Of a stretch of DNA of 64,000 bases, positions 13,483 to 25,296 are shown one piece after another. A program made the position numbers and the translations under genes. The notes beneath the pieces were generated by a model. That model ran no database searches, was not told where the DNA came from, and saw nothing but the letters and a program-made list of their open reading frames with translations. Within the stretch, counting starts at the first letter, position 1. Every line of letters starts with the position of its first letter. The DNA is from Schizochytrium sp. TIO01 (Eukaryota > Sar > Bigyra > Thraustochytrida > Thraustochytriidae), in contig SMSO01000031.1 of assembly GCA_004764695.1 (NCBI GenBank), forward strand, positions 2,961,048 through 3,025,047, read 5' to 3'.

Positions 13483-14298
13483 AGCGGGAAAAGAGAACAA
13501 AGGAGGGAAAACTTCGAAGGCTTTTGTGTGGATGGAGGAGAGAGCCCTCATTGTATATCTGACGCCTCTCTCTCCGACTGATTGACATCTAAGATTAATT
13601 GATATTGTTTTAAAATTCAAAAAATAAAATAAAAGATTGGACTAAAACAAATAAATATGAAAAGAGAGAACTGAAGATGGGTGAACTCGAAGATCCTATT
13701 TTGCTCGCTCGCGCGCTTGCTCACTTGCCTGCTTGCTTGCTGGAGCGGCGTCTTATCCACGACGGAGTGCACACACGCGCTCTCGTGCACAAGGCCGCCG
13801 GTGTGCTGCAGGAGTCCGTGTATCCATCGAGGCAACCAGGTACGTACCTAGCCGGCTGGCCCTAGTTTGAACTAGACTACATTTGAAAACCTCGAAAACC
13901 TCGAAAAGGGAAAAAGAACACAAAGAAAGGGCTGCGGAGAGAAGAAAAGAAGGAGGGTGGGTGGCGGTTCCTAGGCAGCGGTTACTCTAAACGCTAATTG
14001 TGCGAAAGGCCCACAGCCCAGACGGGACCAGCCAGACTGCCAGCCAGGCGGCGAGCGGCCAGACAGTCAGCGCGCTTTTGCGGCATCGCGCGTGCCCTCG
14101 TCTAGTAAGAAGAGAAGAAGAGGGAGCGCTCAGTTTCCGTCATTGACCGTGAGCTTTGCTTAGATCGGTTGGACTCTCGAGGCAAGAAGCCGCCTTCTTC
14201 CCGCGCGATGCGCGAAGCGACTCGCCTCGAGTCCTCAGTGAGCGAGCGACCCTCGCTCAGCTGGTTGCTTTGAGCGACCCTCCGGATGGTTGGTGGAA

Positions 14299-14318
14299 CT
14301 TTCTTTCTTGCTTTCTTG

Positions 14319-14380
<62 letters not shown>

Positions 14381-14438
14381 GCATTCTCGCTCTCTCTCTC
14401 TCTCTCTGGCCGAAGGATGGATGGATGGATGGATGGAT
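14299..14438. repeat. Compound (CTTT)n-(TC)n-(GGAT)n microsatellite
   Basis: A CTTT run (to about 14,380), a short unique spacer, a TC run (about 14,388-14,407) and a GGAT run (about 14,414-14,438) occur in series. The polypyrimidine section is long enough to adopt non-B structure. Confidence 0.95.
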
Positions 14439-14608
14439 AACTGACTAGCTCAAGTCGAGTCGAAGCTCGCGTGCCTGCTTTTCTGAAAACTGCTCATCAT
14501 CCTGAACACCCGTAGGCAGGTACCCTCGGAATCTCGGAAAGCCGCGGCCAACCTGAGCGAAACTCCGACCTCGGAAGAGTCCTTGCGCGGACGAAGGAAC
14601 GACCGAAA

Positions 14609-14661
14609 GACTGACTGACTGACTGACTGACCGACTGACCGACTGACCGACTGACTGACTG
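14609..14661. repeat. (GACT)/(GACC) microsatellite
   Basis: GACT units alternate with GACC variants over about 50 bases. Confidence 0.95.
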
Positions 14662-15934
14662 CGAAAGCGAACCCGGGCAACTCAATTCAATTCAATTAAT
14701 TCAAGCGCCAACGGGAACAAAGGGGCGAGCCTCGAGTCTGCTCTTCTTAGCTCTTGCTTGCTGGAGCTCTTGGTGGATTGATTGCGGTGCTCCAAACGAA
14801 GCTGCGTTGAAGCAAGAGGCACGAAGGGAGCAGGGCCAGGGAAGCCCGGGGGCTAGAGCAAGCAAGCAAGCTAGCTAGCTAACGGCGGCACGAACGAAAG
14901 CCTCGAGGTCTAGGCCGGCGCTCAGGCAGCCGAAGCGCGCGACGATGGCGGCGGCAGGCGCTGCCGCTGCGAGGGGTGTCGCCGTTATGCGCCGGCACTT
15001 GGCCAGCTTGCTGCGATACCGCTGCGCACACACTCTGTTTGGGTCTTCAGTTCTTTTCTTTCTCTCACTCATTCATTCACTCACCGGTTCGTTCAGTCAG
15101 TCATTCAAAAAAATACTTAGATTAGTGTCAGATTGATTTATCTTGAAATTAACAATTAGTGTCTTTCTGTAAGAGTTCTGTTTTGTTGTTGTTGTTGTTT
15201 TAGTTGGAATTAACAACTCTTTCTTTATCTTGGGTTTCCATCTGTTTTCTTTTCATTGAGAATGGAGAATGGAGAATGGAAAATGAGAAATGAATAAAAT
15301 GAGGGGCGACGTCGCAGTGCGAGGGAATGATTGATTGATGACGACTGATTGAGGAATGAGCTGTGAAAGAAGGAATAAATGCCAAGGCACGACAGGAATC
15401 CTTCTGGGAAGGGCAGCGCTCCTCTCGGGCGGGCCTTCGAGCTTGCTTGCTTTCTTGAAGCATTGGCTCCACGCGGAGTTTGAAGTTTTCTTTATCTTTT
15501 TTTCGAGAGAAGAGAAGAGAATGGAAGGAATCAAGGGAGACGGAGATCTCTCGAACGAGACAGCATAAGCTACCAAAGATATCAGCCACTGCGCAGGCTG
15601 TAGCTGTAGATAGATAGACTCTCAGTAGCTCGGGAAGACGGTGTCCAGCCTTCTGATTTGGAGGTATGTGCATGCATGCTAGATACTGCAGCTACTACCT
15701 GGCGGTATGGCATAATGGCATATTTGTGTACTGCACGTAAAAAGCGAAGTTTGCGCGAGTCGGGGTTTCACGCTCCGCAGGTTGTTTGGTGGTAGCTGCT
15801 CTTCTCTTGAGAAGACTGATAAGAGAGCGGCGCGGAGAAGGGACGCTTCTAAAGGCAGAGGTTTGGAGGAAGTTTGTTAATTTGCTGCTCAGTTCATTGA
15901 TTGACTGCGCTTCCTTTCACTCGCATTTTGAGCG

Positions 15935-16007
15935 ATGAATGAATGAATGAATGAATGAATGAATGAATGAATGAATGAATGAATGAATGAATGAATGAAT
16001 GAATGAA
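15935..16007. repeat. (GAAT)n microsatellite, about 18 copies
   Basis: Perfect GAAT run in non-coding DNA. Confidence 0.97.
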
Positions 16008-16460
16008 AAAACTCCGGTTTCTTTCTTTTTGCCGTTCATTGAAACAACAGCCATTCGAATGATGCATCCATTGACGGGCCAACGGCACGTGCGGCGTATT
16101 CAACAACCTCGCCAATAGTAGCTCAAACAGGGAGGGTAAATGCTCGGGATGACGACAACCGACTCATCGATGGATTCCTTTTCGTGGGTTGCTCTCTTTG
16201 TTGCAGTTTTTTGGGGGATTCGTGCGTTGCTGATGCGCAGAATGCATAGAATTTAAACATTGTTGACTGCCTGGTTCAAGCTATATATGCTTAGTACTAG
16301 TAGCTTCCTTAGGCTGCACCCCTGCTACTTAAAAGAGGTGATCCATAGACTCAGTTGTGAGATGGATGATCGTAGTAGTGTGTAGTACGCAAGAAAGGAA
16401 AAGAAGCGGTGCTGTAGCGTTAGGAATGTGAACGTGGATGAGGTGCACAGTCGGCGACAA

Positions 16461-16490
16461 CTCTCTCTCTCTCTATCTATCTATCTATCT
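16461..16490. repeat. (CT)n-(ATCT)n microsatellite
   Basis: A CT run passes directly into ATCT units, followed by an AT-rich stretch to about 16,540. Confidence 0.9.
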
Positions 16491-16600
16491 CACTGTATAT
16501 TATAACATAAAAATATAAATATATATTTGTATATTTATAATGTGCGGTCGTTGAGTGAATGGAATAGGATGCAGTACAATAGAACAGCTCTAGATAAGCG

Positions 16601-16627
16601 CGTTAATTTTAAAATTCAAAATTAACG
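16601..16627. repeat. Perfect short hairpin
   Basis: CGTTAATTTT (16,601-16,610) is followed after 7 bases by its exact reverse complement (16,618-16,627). The stem is AT-rich and there is no associated gene. Confidence 0.8.
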
Positions 16628-17094
16628 AGATCTTAATTTTTTTAATTCTTGTGATGGATCCTCCATGCTTAGTGCTTCCTTCTAAACTCTGGCGGCAAAA
16701 TGGACGTTCACATCGAATCGAAAGAGGTGCTTTGGGATACTTTGAGTTGCCTTGAATTGCTCTGTACGAACTGAATGGAATGGAATGGAATTGAAATAAC
16801 TGACTGACTGACTGACTGACTTTCTTTCTTTCAATCCAGAACTCTTGAATTCCATCTCTGTCTTTGCAAAGGACCTTGGAAAGAACTTGAAGTGTGCATG
16901 CAATAAGAGTCGTTTGAAATGATATAAACCAGGTGTTTGGGAGTGCAAAGCGCTAAAGGAACGGCAACTGTGTGGTGTGAAGGAGGTCCATGGGAGGGGT
17001 GAACGGCACCCAGCTGTTGGGGCGCTGCGGGGACGAAAGGCGGCCAGCCAGTCGGCGGCCACAAGGGACTTGGAGTAGAACCAAAAGAACATAT

Positions 17095-17121
17095 GCAGAC
17101 AGACAGACAGACAGACAGACA
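17095..17121. repeat. (CAGA)n microsatellite
   Basis: About 6 perfect CAGA units. Confidence 0.95.
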
Positions 17122-18678
17122 AAATGCTCGTTTACTTCGTTCAATGCTTCACAAGAACAAGAATTCTGTGACAAACGACTGAGCTTATGGTTTCGTACAC
17201 TCAATCAATTTGCATGTAGCCGCCTATCATCAGGTGATTGGTTATGCGTTCTTTTCAATAACATTCATTGCAGGCCGTTCTGTAATTTCGATAAAGTTGT
17301 AGTTTCACAGCAATCGAGCTTGCCTTGTCTTTCGATCCAATCGCAACTGGGTTGCTTACTATCTGTCCCGTTTCCAATCCATCGACCTGTAACCCGTGCG
17401 TGCGGCGAGCGAATACACCGTCAGCTTGAACTCGCATTGTGGAGGCCCACCAGTCTTGAACTAAACCTGAACTAAACCTGGGTGAACTTGGAAAGCCTTA
17501 GGTCCGAGTCCAGAGTCGCCTCGAGGCGTCTTTCTTTCGGTTATCAAAGCTGCCTCTAGAGCAAGGATGGACTAATTTAGTTTATTTAATGTTTTCCGTG
17601 CCCACTGGATCAGGATCCGAGTCAGTCAGTTCGTTACATGGTTGTATGACCTCGATTGCGGCCTGAAAAGACGGCACTTTCACGAAGAGGACGATCCACG
17701 CAGAGGAGGTCAAAGAGCAGCAGAGTATGAGAGGTAAAAGAGCCTGGGAGGGTCTCATTAGAGCGCACACGTGAGTATTTGTTTAGGTTCTTTGAGTTTA
17801 AAAGCCCACGGAAAAGAAACGTGTTTAAAAATTTTAAGAACGCAATGCGTTCTTTCTTTCTTTCTTTCATATATGCTAAAGAGGAGAGCAGAGAGCAACT
17901 TTGGACTTGTGCGGACTTGTGCGGACGTGAAATTGGACGGTATATCGAGCCAAGGGCTGCCCTAGTAATAGCTAAGGAGCTCCAGGTTCTGCAAAGGGCG
18001 CACAGGCTTTGGGTGCAATTTGCTCTTATAAGCAGGCTTTTTGTTGCTGATCTTTTACTGCGATCAGGGAATGGATGTTGGCTATGAGGACGAAATGGAG
18101 GGAAGAGCGGCCTCTTCGAAAGCCAAAAGTGCATATGATATTTTACTCCTAGAATCTGCAGCAGAAAATCCTTTTAGAAACGATTTGAGTTGATTTTTAT
18201 GTCAGATTGTGAGATAGTAGAAGGCATAATAGAAAAGGCCTCTAATGTAGAGGGAGATAGAGCTCATGAAAGAAAAACGCGCGAGGGCTTTTATTTATAT
18301 TTTTATTTGATGTTTAAGTTTCAAACATAAAAAGCGGCTTTGGAAATCTTTGTAAAAATGTTTTTTCTTCAAGTTGAAAAAGATATTTATTCATATTTAT
18401 TCATATTTATTCATTTGGAGTTTGTTAGATACTCCATTGCCAAAAAGATGAAAAAGAAGCACGAATTAAAAACACCCCCAGCAACAACTGATTCACTGTT
18501 GAAGTCCTTCCTTTACTGTAAAGGACCATACCTTTGAAAACAAATGAATAAGAGAAAGAAACAAAAAGAATCGCAGAAGAAACTCAAATCAAACAAGTCC
18601 GGTCACTGAGCTGTCTGTCACACGTTGGAACGGAACGAATGCCCTCTTCGCCTACAACTTTACCACTCACTCTCAGCA

Positions 18679-18867
18679 TTCAGAGGTACTGAGTTTAAAT
18701 CTTTCAACTCGGTCAAAGAACTAAAGCCAAAACAATTGATTAACCCTTCTGCTGTCAACCACTTGGAGAAGGATACCCCGGTACCTAAGCAGCCACAGAG
18801 GTTGCTAGTATTAGGCGATTGATTGTTTCTTCACCCAAGTTGAAAGATTTAACTCGGTACCTCTGAC
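18679..18867. mobile_element. MITE-like foldback element with 32-base terminal inverted repeats
   Basis: The sequence at 18,680-18,712 is matched by the reverse complement of 18,835-18,866 with only two substitutions and one single-base gap, so the arms are about 32 bases long and the element spans about 190 bases. The 5-base word CAGCA occurs on both sides (18,674-18,678 and 18,868-18,872), as expected for a target-site duplication. The interior has no transposase. This fits a non-autonomous DNA transposon. Without a second copy in the window, the assignment rests on structure alone. Confidence 0.6.
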
Positions 18868-18872
18868 CAGCA

Positions 18873-21274
18873 ACTGGTGCTTGTTTCTCCGCGCTTCGCA
18901 GACCTCGGACAGCCCCAACGCGAGGGAACCCGCAGCGGGCACCTAAAGACCAGCTAGCACCGCCGTAGCGCTTGCTACCTTCTCTCTCCTTCGATTTTAC
19001 AAGAATGACATGGGCACCATGAACAGAGAGAGAGGTAGTACCTACGAAGGACCTATGGTCTTCTAAAGAGGTACCACGACCGGCAGCAGTGAGGAATCAA
19101 TCGTTAGGGCCTTCTTCGTTCTTCCCCACTGCTGTTGGCGATGCCCGCGAGTTCTTCGTTTGAGAGAGAGAGACCCGGAGTCCCTATGATTTATTTGTTT
19201 ATTTGCCTGAGTTTGTTTGTTTGTTTATTTGTTTGTTGTCTGTTTGTTTGGCGGCTGCCGAACCGATGGGGCGTCGCTTCTTCGCTTGAGGACCTCATAA
19301 GGAGGTTTTGATTATGTTGATAAGCTCGATTTCAGAGAAGGAAGATCGCAAATGCAGTCTGTTGTTGATGTTGTTGCTGTGTAAAGGCGCCGTTTGGCCA
19401 ATAATCGATTGGCCGATTGATGTGATCAGCGCTGCGAATTGACTTGCGATGGAGCGAGAAAGAGCGAAGGCTCTGGACATTGGATACGAAGCGTCCTGAA
19501 TCGAGAGTTGGCGAGGGCCTGGAAGAAATGGCGACGGCGATGATGATGATGATGACGATAATGATGACGGGTCGGTGGGTTTATTAAAATTGGTTGATTT
19601 CTATGGACGCAAGACGATTTCTCAGGAAACTTGAGGGGGCCGAAGAGAACTTAACTTGCAAATGAATGAATGAATACCTGGACCAAGAAACAACTTCAAG
19701 GAGACCTGGCCGGTCGAACTGGAGCAGTACGATATCACTTTTCAAAGGTAGTAAGTAAGCATCTAGCGTGGGAAATGCAATCAGCGATGCGATGTACCTC
19801 CAGAGCTAGCTAGCTAGGCACCTGGCAGAACCCAGATACCTACTACGAATCAAATGTGGCTGATCGATTGCAAATTGGGGCAGAAGGTGCCTAGTCTAGT
19901 CTATCTTGGGATGTTGCGAAAAGATGGGCCCCAGCACAGGCCCCGGAACCTGCCTTCCAATGTGGCGGCCCGGCCATGCTGTCATAGTTCATGAATTCGC
20001 CCGCTTTTAGCGAGCTAACTAGCTAGTATCAAAAAGAACAGTCTGACCTTCATTTTTGTTGATCTGGAGATGACGCAAGCCTGGTCTGGGACCGTGCATT
20101 CACGTGGTTCCACTAGCGTTTATCCAAATAATGGCCCGCATAACTTTAAGTCATGGTTTGCACAAATGTTATTGCATTGTAAAGTATTGATGAAAAAGTG
20201 AAAGGGTTTCTATTTGCTCCAGATTCCAGACAGTACCAGAGCATCTGTTTGTCTTACAGGAACTCTAATGAGACTGCGGCAAGCGCTAACCGATAAACGC
20301 AATGAGGCGTACTGCAGCAGATACAAGACTAGCTAGCTAGCTAGCTAGCTAGCTAGCTAGCTCGCTGGTCTCACAAAGGGCGTAAGGTAGCGCAACAAAT
20401 GACGAGAATAGAGAGCAATATTTAAATATCTCTGATAAGTTTCATCAAGACTATACCTAACCCCTGGGGAGTCTGTGTAACAAAACGAAGTATCCTCATC
20501 TGCGAGATTTATTTTTGCAGAAAATAAGATTTACAGAGCACCCTGAAAATATCTTGAGCGGATTCCTACCTCATATTACGCATGTAAAAACATCAATTTT
20601 TGTTTATCCTGCTCATGCAATCAGTGCAGTCGTTTAGTTTTTTATTTCTGGAAGACGCATGGTTGAAACGTAGAAGCTCAGACGATCGCAGATTCTACCA
20701 TACAGTATTAAATCGTGACATATTCCTACAGTTCACCGCAAGGTCTAAAATATTTCCATCATGAAACAGCCCAATGAGGGTTCTCTAGAAACGAATCGCT
20801 GTTTGTTTGTCAACGGTGAGACTTTCTTGTAAATTTACTTCCACATGTTACCATCGCGTCGCAATGTATGCTAAAAACTAAATATATGTAAATGAAACAT
20901 AGAAAATGAAGGGAATGTCATCACATTCTCGGTGATTGAGTTTACACAAAAGACGCACTGGAGATCGTAGAATTTCAATACTCAAGCATTTTTATTTTAG
21001 TTTTTATACGATTTAACACTTCTGAATTTGCAATTATTATCACCCCAGGTTGGTAAGAATGGAATCGGGTGGCTTAGGTTGAAAATGAGAAAAGGGTGTG
21101 ATGGGGCTTACATTGCAGCACCCGTTTCTCTCTGCCACTTGCGTTGCAGTAATCTTGTTGCTGTTAGAATGCCAAAGAAAAACCCCGAAAACATCGGATC
21201 AATCATGGGCCTGCATGTTTCATGCCCAATGGAGAAGAAAACGTTGCACTGCTTTCACTGCTGGATCTCGCGGA
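18873..21274. other. Non-coding tract left of the orphan gene island
   Basis: Mixed-composition DNA without a supported gene. It contains TTTG-like remnants near 19,195-19,250, GCTAGC/GGTACC-type word clusters near 19,795-19,855, and the AGCT run at 20,329-20,363. From about 20,400 onward the composition becomes plainer and more AT-rich, as in the islands around genes. Confidence 0.55.
20329..20363. repeat. (AGCT)n microsatellite
   Basis: About 9 units of AGCT. Because AGCT is self-complementary, the whole run is one palindrome that can extrude as a hairpin. Confidence 0.95.
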
Positions 21275-22774
21275 TCAACGGTCGCCAAGTAGACTCTCTT
21301 CGGATGTTGAAGAAGCGGCTGTGTCGTACTCAGATTGACCTGATCCAGATGACCATGGGCATTGTGATTTCATTGAAGCGCCCGAACGGCGATCAGGGGT
21401 AATTGGCGCAGCTACATAAGTGTCGTCCAGGTTTACGGGAGCTGCTGAACCTTTCTTTGGTGATAATTTAGCCTTCGCTACAACTCGGGGTTGGCGACTA
21501 GAGGATTTTTTTTTACGCAAAGCCGTAGCACCTGTCGGCTCCATTGCACTTTGATCAGCTTTCAAATATGCTGAATGAATAGATTTTCGCGAGCTTGTAG
21601 GAGTTGTTGCCACTACTGGGTCCCAAGTGCCTTGTGGCCGTCTTGACGAGCAAGTTTGACTAGGGCTCCGGACCGATGACCGTCTGGATCGGCCCCGCCG
21701 AATAGTGATGTTAGTGATAGCTAATTGCGCAGGTCTTTCATCATGATTTGCAGCTGCATGGTTCTCATCAGCACCGTCTTGCAATAAGGCGAATTCGTCA
21801 ATAGAATTTTCAGTACTCTTCTGATTGATAAGATTTTGAGAAACCGAGGTCCACAAGTGCGAAAGCATTTTAATACTAGAAATGTCAATTTCCAAATCCA
21901 ATAACTGCTTCAAAAAAGAATCAGGCTTCGCCAATCTTACAGCGCTAGAAAGCACCGCATCTGATTCCAAGAAACAATTCAGAAATCCAACTTTGTGTTT
22001 TCCATCAATGGATGGTTTCACTTTGCTAATAACTAGCTTAACACTTGGGAACATCCTGAGAGTGTCTACCAATGGCTTGCCATCCATTGTGAGCTGCAAA
22101 AACTCTGCAAGATCAAAGAGATCCTTGCCAAGGCAGTCCGGTTCACCTTCTACTGCGAAATGTACAGTGAAAGCTATGTCATGACACATGTTATGCTTTC
22201 GGAAAGCTACGTCAAGTTCGCGCTGGGCCTTTGCAGTAATCTCCTTTGAAGTACTAATCCTTATCAACTTGGGATACACTTTTACTCCACGCGCTAAATA
22301 GAGCGTTGCACAACCTCCCTTGATGACATGTAGACGAGATTTGGGACTCTCGAGTTGAAGTCCCCTGATAATATCGCGCGAATCGTGTTTTAGAAGACTA
22401 ATAAAGCTTCTGTGCTGAAGATTGAAAATCTTACTTTCTGTGTAGATTTCCAACATTTCGTCACACAGTTCTCTATTTGCACGTTGGTCTCGCAGTAGCT
22501 CTTTCCCATATTCCACACGACTTTCGAGCTGCAGCCTCTGCTGGTCCAATTTTCGTGATAACTCGGCACGGTCCGCTGCATAAGCTCGAGTCTGGCTTTC
22601 GTTTATGAACCGTTGATTCTCCACGTCCTCAGCCAATTCTTGGTTTTTCAATTCCAAGCGTTGAAGTCTTTCATTGCTTTCTTGCTGCGCTTGAAGCATC
22701 ACTTGGCATATTTGTGTAAGGTTTAAGAGTTGTTCTTCCGTAGTCATGGCGTGACTTTCAGAGTAAGGGGGCAT
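21275..22774 (-). CDS. Unrecognised coiled-coil protein with basic Ser/Pro-rich tail
   Basis: 499 residues, starting at the ATG at 22,774 (MPPYSES). The frame stays open 62 codons further upstream, but its first codon there is GTG, so the ATG is preferred; a second ATG lies 9 codons downstream. Residues about 14-107 form a Gln/Glu/Leu-rich coiled coil. A globular region follows (about 120-320) with no family I recognise. The tail (about 330-499) is rich in Ser, Arg and Lys and contains SPKK and TPDR-type sites typical of nuclear phosphoproteins. The gene is transcribed away from the 210-base satellite array and is divergent from the gene at 25,297. The function is unknown; nuclear location is inferred only from tail composition. 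Confidence 0.75.
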   Translation of the reverse strand: MPPYSESHAMTTEEQLLNLTQICQVMLQAQQESNERLQRLELKNQELAEDVENQRFINESQTRAYAADRAELSRKLDQQRLQLESRVEYGKELLRDQRANRELCDEMLEIYTESKIFNLQHRSFISLLKHDSRDIIRGLQLESPKSRLHVIKGGCATLYLARGVKVYPKLIRISTSKEITAKAQRELDVAFRKHNMCHDIAFTVHFAVEGEPDCLGKDLFDLAEFLQLTMDGKPLVDTLRMFPSVKLVISKVKPSIDGKHKVGFLNCFLESDAVLSSAVRLAKPDSFLKQLLDLEIDISSIKMLSHLWTSVSQNLINQKSTENSIDEFALLQDGADENHAAANHDERPAQLAITNITIRRGRSRRSSVRSPSQTCSSRRPQGTWDPVVATTPTSSRKSIHSAYLKADQSAMEPTGATALRKKKSSSRQPRVVAKAKLSPKKGSAAPVNLDDTYVAAPITPDRRSGASMKSQCPWSSGSGQSEYDTAASSTSEESLLGDR

Positions 22775-23020
22775 TGCGTCTCTTTGGCAGTCACGGTATA
22801 GGCGAAATAAAATTATAAATTGGAGATTGCAAACAATCCCTAAAGAATGGCAGAGTCTCTGCTCCTCGTGAGTTGGTGTGCCTGCCCAAAGATCAGGGTT
22901 TGCCTGAACACCGCTCGCCAAAAATAAAAATAGAATTCTTATGCTATAAGGTTTGTGCACTTGAATACAATAATGAGGGGACGCAGAACTGTTTTGAATT
23001 TGACTCTCCGTCGGTTAGTT
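22775..23020. promoter_or_regulatory. Probable 5' region of the minus-strand orphan gene
   Basis: About 250 bases lie between the ATG of the minus-strand gene and the first satellite copy. Its promoter should lie here or inside the satellite. No clear TATA element stands out. Confidence 0.3.
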
Positions 23021-25215
23021 GCGAAAGTAGTTATACAATCATTAAAAGGAAGATAAGGACATCTTACACGTTTTTTGTTTGATATTTCTGTTCTTGTTTT
23101 CTGAAGAATTGTGCTTAAGCCAAACCAAACTCAATCCCCATCTTCAGGAGCTCGTATGGCTTCAAGGCGTCAATTTAAATTGATGTAAAACCGACGTAAA
23201 TGTGTATAGCCAACACTCAATCAAATAGTAGTGAAAGTAGTTATACAATCATTCAAAGGAAGATAAGGACATCTTACACGTTTTTTGTTTGATATTTCTG
23301 TTCTTGTTTTCTGAAGAATTGTGCTTAAGCCAAACCAAACTCAATCCCCATCTTCAGGAGCTCGTAATGCTTCAAGGCGTCAATTTCAATTGATGTAAAA
23401 CCGACGTAAATGTGTAAAACCAACACTCAATCAAATAGTAGTGAAAGTAGTTATACAATCATTCAAAGGAAGATATGGACATCTTACACGTTTTTTGTTT
23501 GATATTTCTGTTCTTGTTTTCTGAAGAATTGTCTTAAGCCCAACAGAACTCAATCCCCATCTTCAGGAGCTCGAAATGCTTCAAGGCGTCAATTTAAATT
23601 GATGTAAAACCGACGTAAATGTGTATAGCCAACACTCAATCAAATAGTAGTGAAAGTAGTTATACAATCATTCAAAGGAAAGAAAGAGTATCTTACACCT
23701 TTTCCTTAAATAGTTCTTGTTTTCTGAAGAATTGTGCTTAAGCCAAACCAAACTCAATCCCCATCTTCAGGAGCTCGTAATGCTTCAAGGCGTCAATTTC
23801 AATTGATGTAAAACCGACGTAAATGTGTATAGCCAACACTCAATCAAATAGTAGTGAAAGTAGCTATACAATCATTAAAAGGAAGATAAGGACATCTTAC
23901 ACGTTTTTTGTTTGATATTTCTGTTCTTGTTTTCTGAAGAATTGTCTTAAGCCCAACAGAACTCAATCCCCATCTTCAGGAGCTCGTATGGCTTCAAGGC
24001 GTCAATTTAAATTGATGTAAAACCGACGTAAATGTGTATAGCCAACACTCAATCAAATAGTAGTGAAAGTAGTTATACAATCATTCAAAGGAAGATATGG
24101 ACATCTTACACGTTTTTTGTTTGATATTTCTGTTCTTGATTTCTGAAGAATTGTGCTTAAGCCAAACCAAACTCAATCCCCATCTTCAGGAGCTCGTATG
24201 GCTTCAAGGCGTCAATTTAAATTGATGTAAAACCGACGTAAATGTGTATAGCCAACACTCAATCAAATAGTAGTGAAAGTAGCTATACAATCATTCAAAG
24301 GAAGATAAGGACATCTTACACGTTTTTTGTTTGATATTTCTGTTCTTGTTTTCTGAAGAATTGTCTTAAGCCCAACAGAAGAACTCAATCCCCATCTTCA
24401 GGAGCTCGTAATGCTTCAAGGCGTCAATTTAAATTGATGTAAAACCGACGTAAATGTGTATAGCCAACACTCAATCAAATAGTAGTGAAAGTAGTTATAC
24501 AATCATTAAAAGGAAAGAAAGAGTATCTTACACCTTTTCCTTAAATAGTTCTTGTTTTCTGAAGAATTGTGCTTAAGCCAAACCAAACTCAATCCCCATC
24601 TTCAGGAGCTCGTAATGCTTCAAGGCGTCAATTTAAATTGATGTAAAACCGACGTAAATGTGTATCAATCAAATAGTATTAAAGGTAGTTATACAATCAT
24701 TAAGAAGATAAGAGTATCTTAGACATATCCTTAAGTAGTACTTGTTTTTCTGAAGAATTTTGCTATGCCTAACAGAACTCAATCCTCATCTTTAGGAGTG
24801 CATAATGCTTCAAGTCGTCGATTTCAATTGATGTAAAACCGACGTAAATGTGTAAAACCAACACTCAATCAAATAGTAGTGAAAGTAGTTATACAATCAT
24901 TAAAAGGAAGGAAAGAGTATCTTACACCTTTTCCTTAAGTAGTACTTGTTTTTCTGAAGAATTTTGCTATGCCTAACAGAACTCAATCCCCATCTTTAGA
25001 AGCGCATAATGCTTCAAAGCATCAAATAAATTAATGTAAAACTGTCGTAAATGTGTATAGCCAACATTCAATCAAATAGTAGTGAAAGTAGCTATACAAT
25101 CATTAAAAGGAAGATAAGAGTATCTTAGACCTTTTCCTTAAGTAGTACTTGTTTTTCGGAAGAATTGTGCTTAAGCCAAACAGAACTCAATCTCGAGCTC
25201 GTGGATGCTGTAAAA
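23021..25215. repeat. Satellite array, 11 units of about 210 bases
   Basis: Units begin with GTGAAAGTAG-like sequence near 23,021, 23,231, 23,441, 23,650, 23,854, 24,063, 24,273, 24,485, 24,679, 24,879 and 25,082, giving spacings of 194-212 bases. Most units share the 14-base palindrome TCAATTTAAATTGA or a one-base variant (TTTC for TTTA), and a GATGTAAAACCGACGTAAAT block. Two subtypes alternate: one with TTACACGTTTTTTG, one with a shorter TTACACCTTTTCC version. The three right-hand copies are the most divergent and the last is truncated. No unit carries an open frame. The array sits exactly between two divergent orphan genes. Confidence 0.95.
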
Positions 25216-25296
25216 CATAAATCTCTAGGTCATACGCTTGAGACTATTGCGAGAGTGATAACTTCGTTTTGATTCTTGTGCACTAGCGAAACAAAA

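Larger units (their letters stand above)
9769..18673. other. Gene-free repeat-rich tract
   Basis: No supported gene. The tract holds long microsatellites (listed separately), a spaced inverted repeat at 11,314-11,377, a poly(T) run at 11,686-11,703, a GC-rich patch near 12,000-12,100 and a short hairpin at 16,601-16,627. Many overlapping frames of 60-160 codons occur, but their translations are dominated by simple-sequence runs or show no domain pattern, so none is called. Confidence 0.6.

Noticed and set aside
23021-25215. CRISPR-like array
   Set aside because: The units are about 210 bases long, contiguous, and without unique spacers. This is a satellite in eukaryotic DNA.
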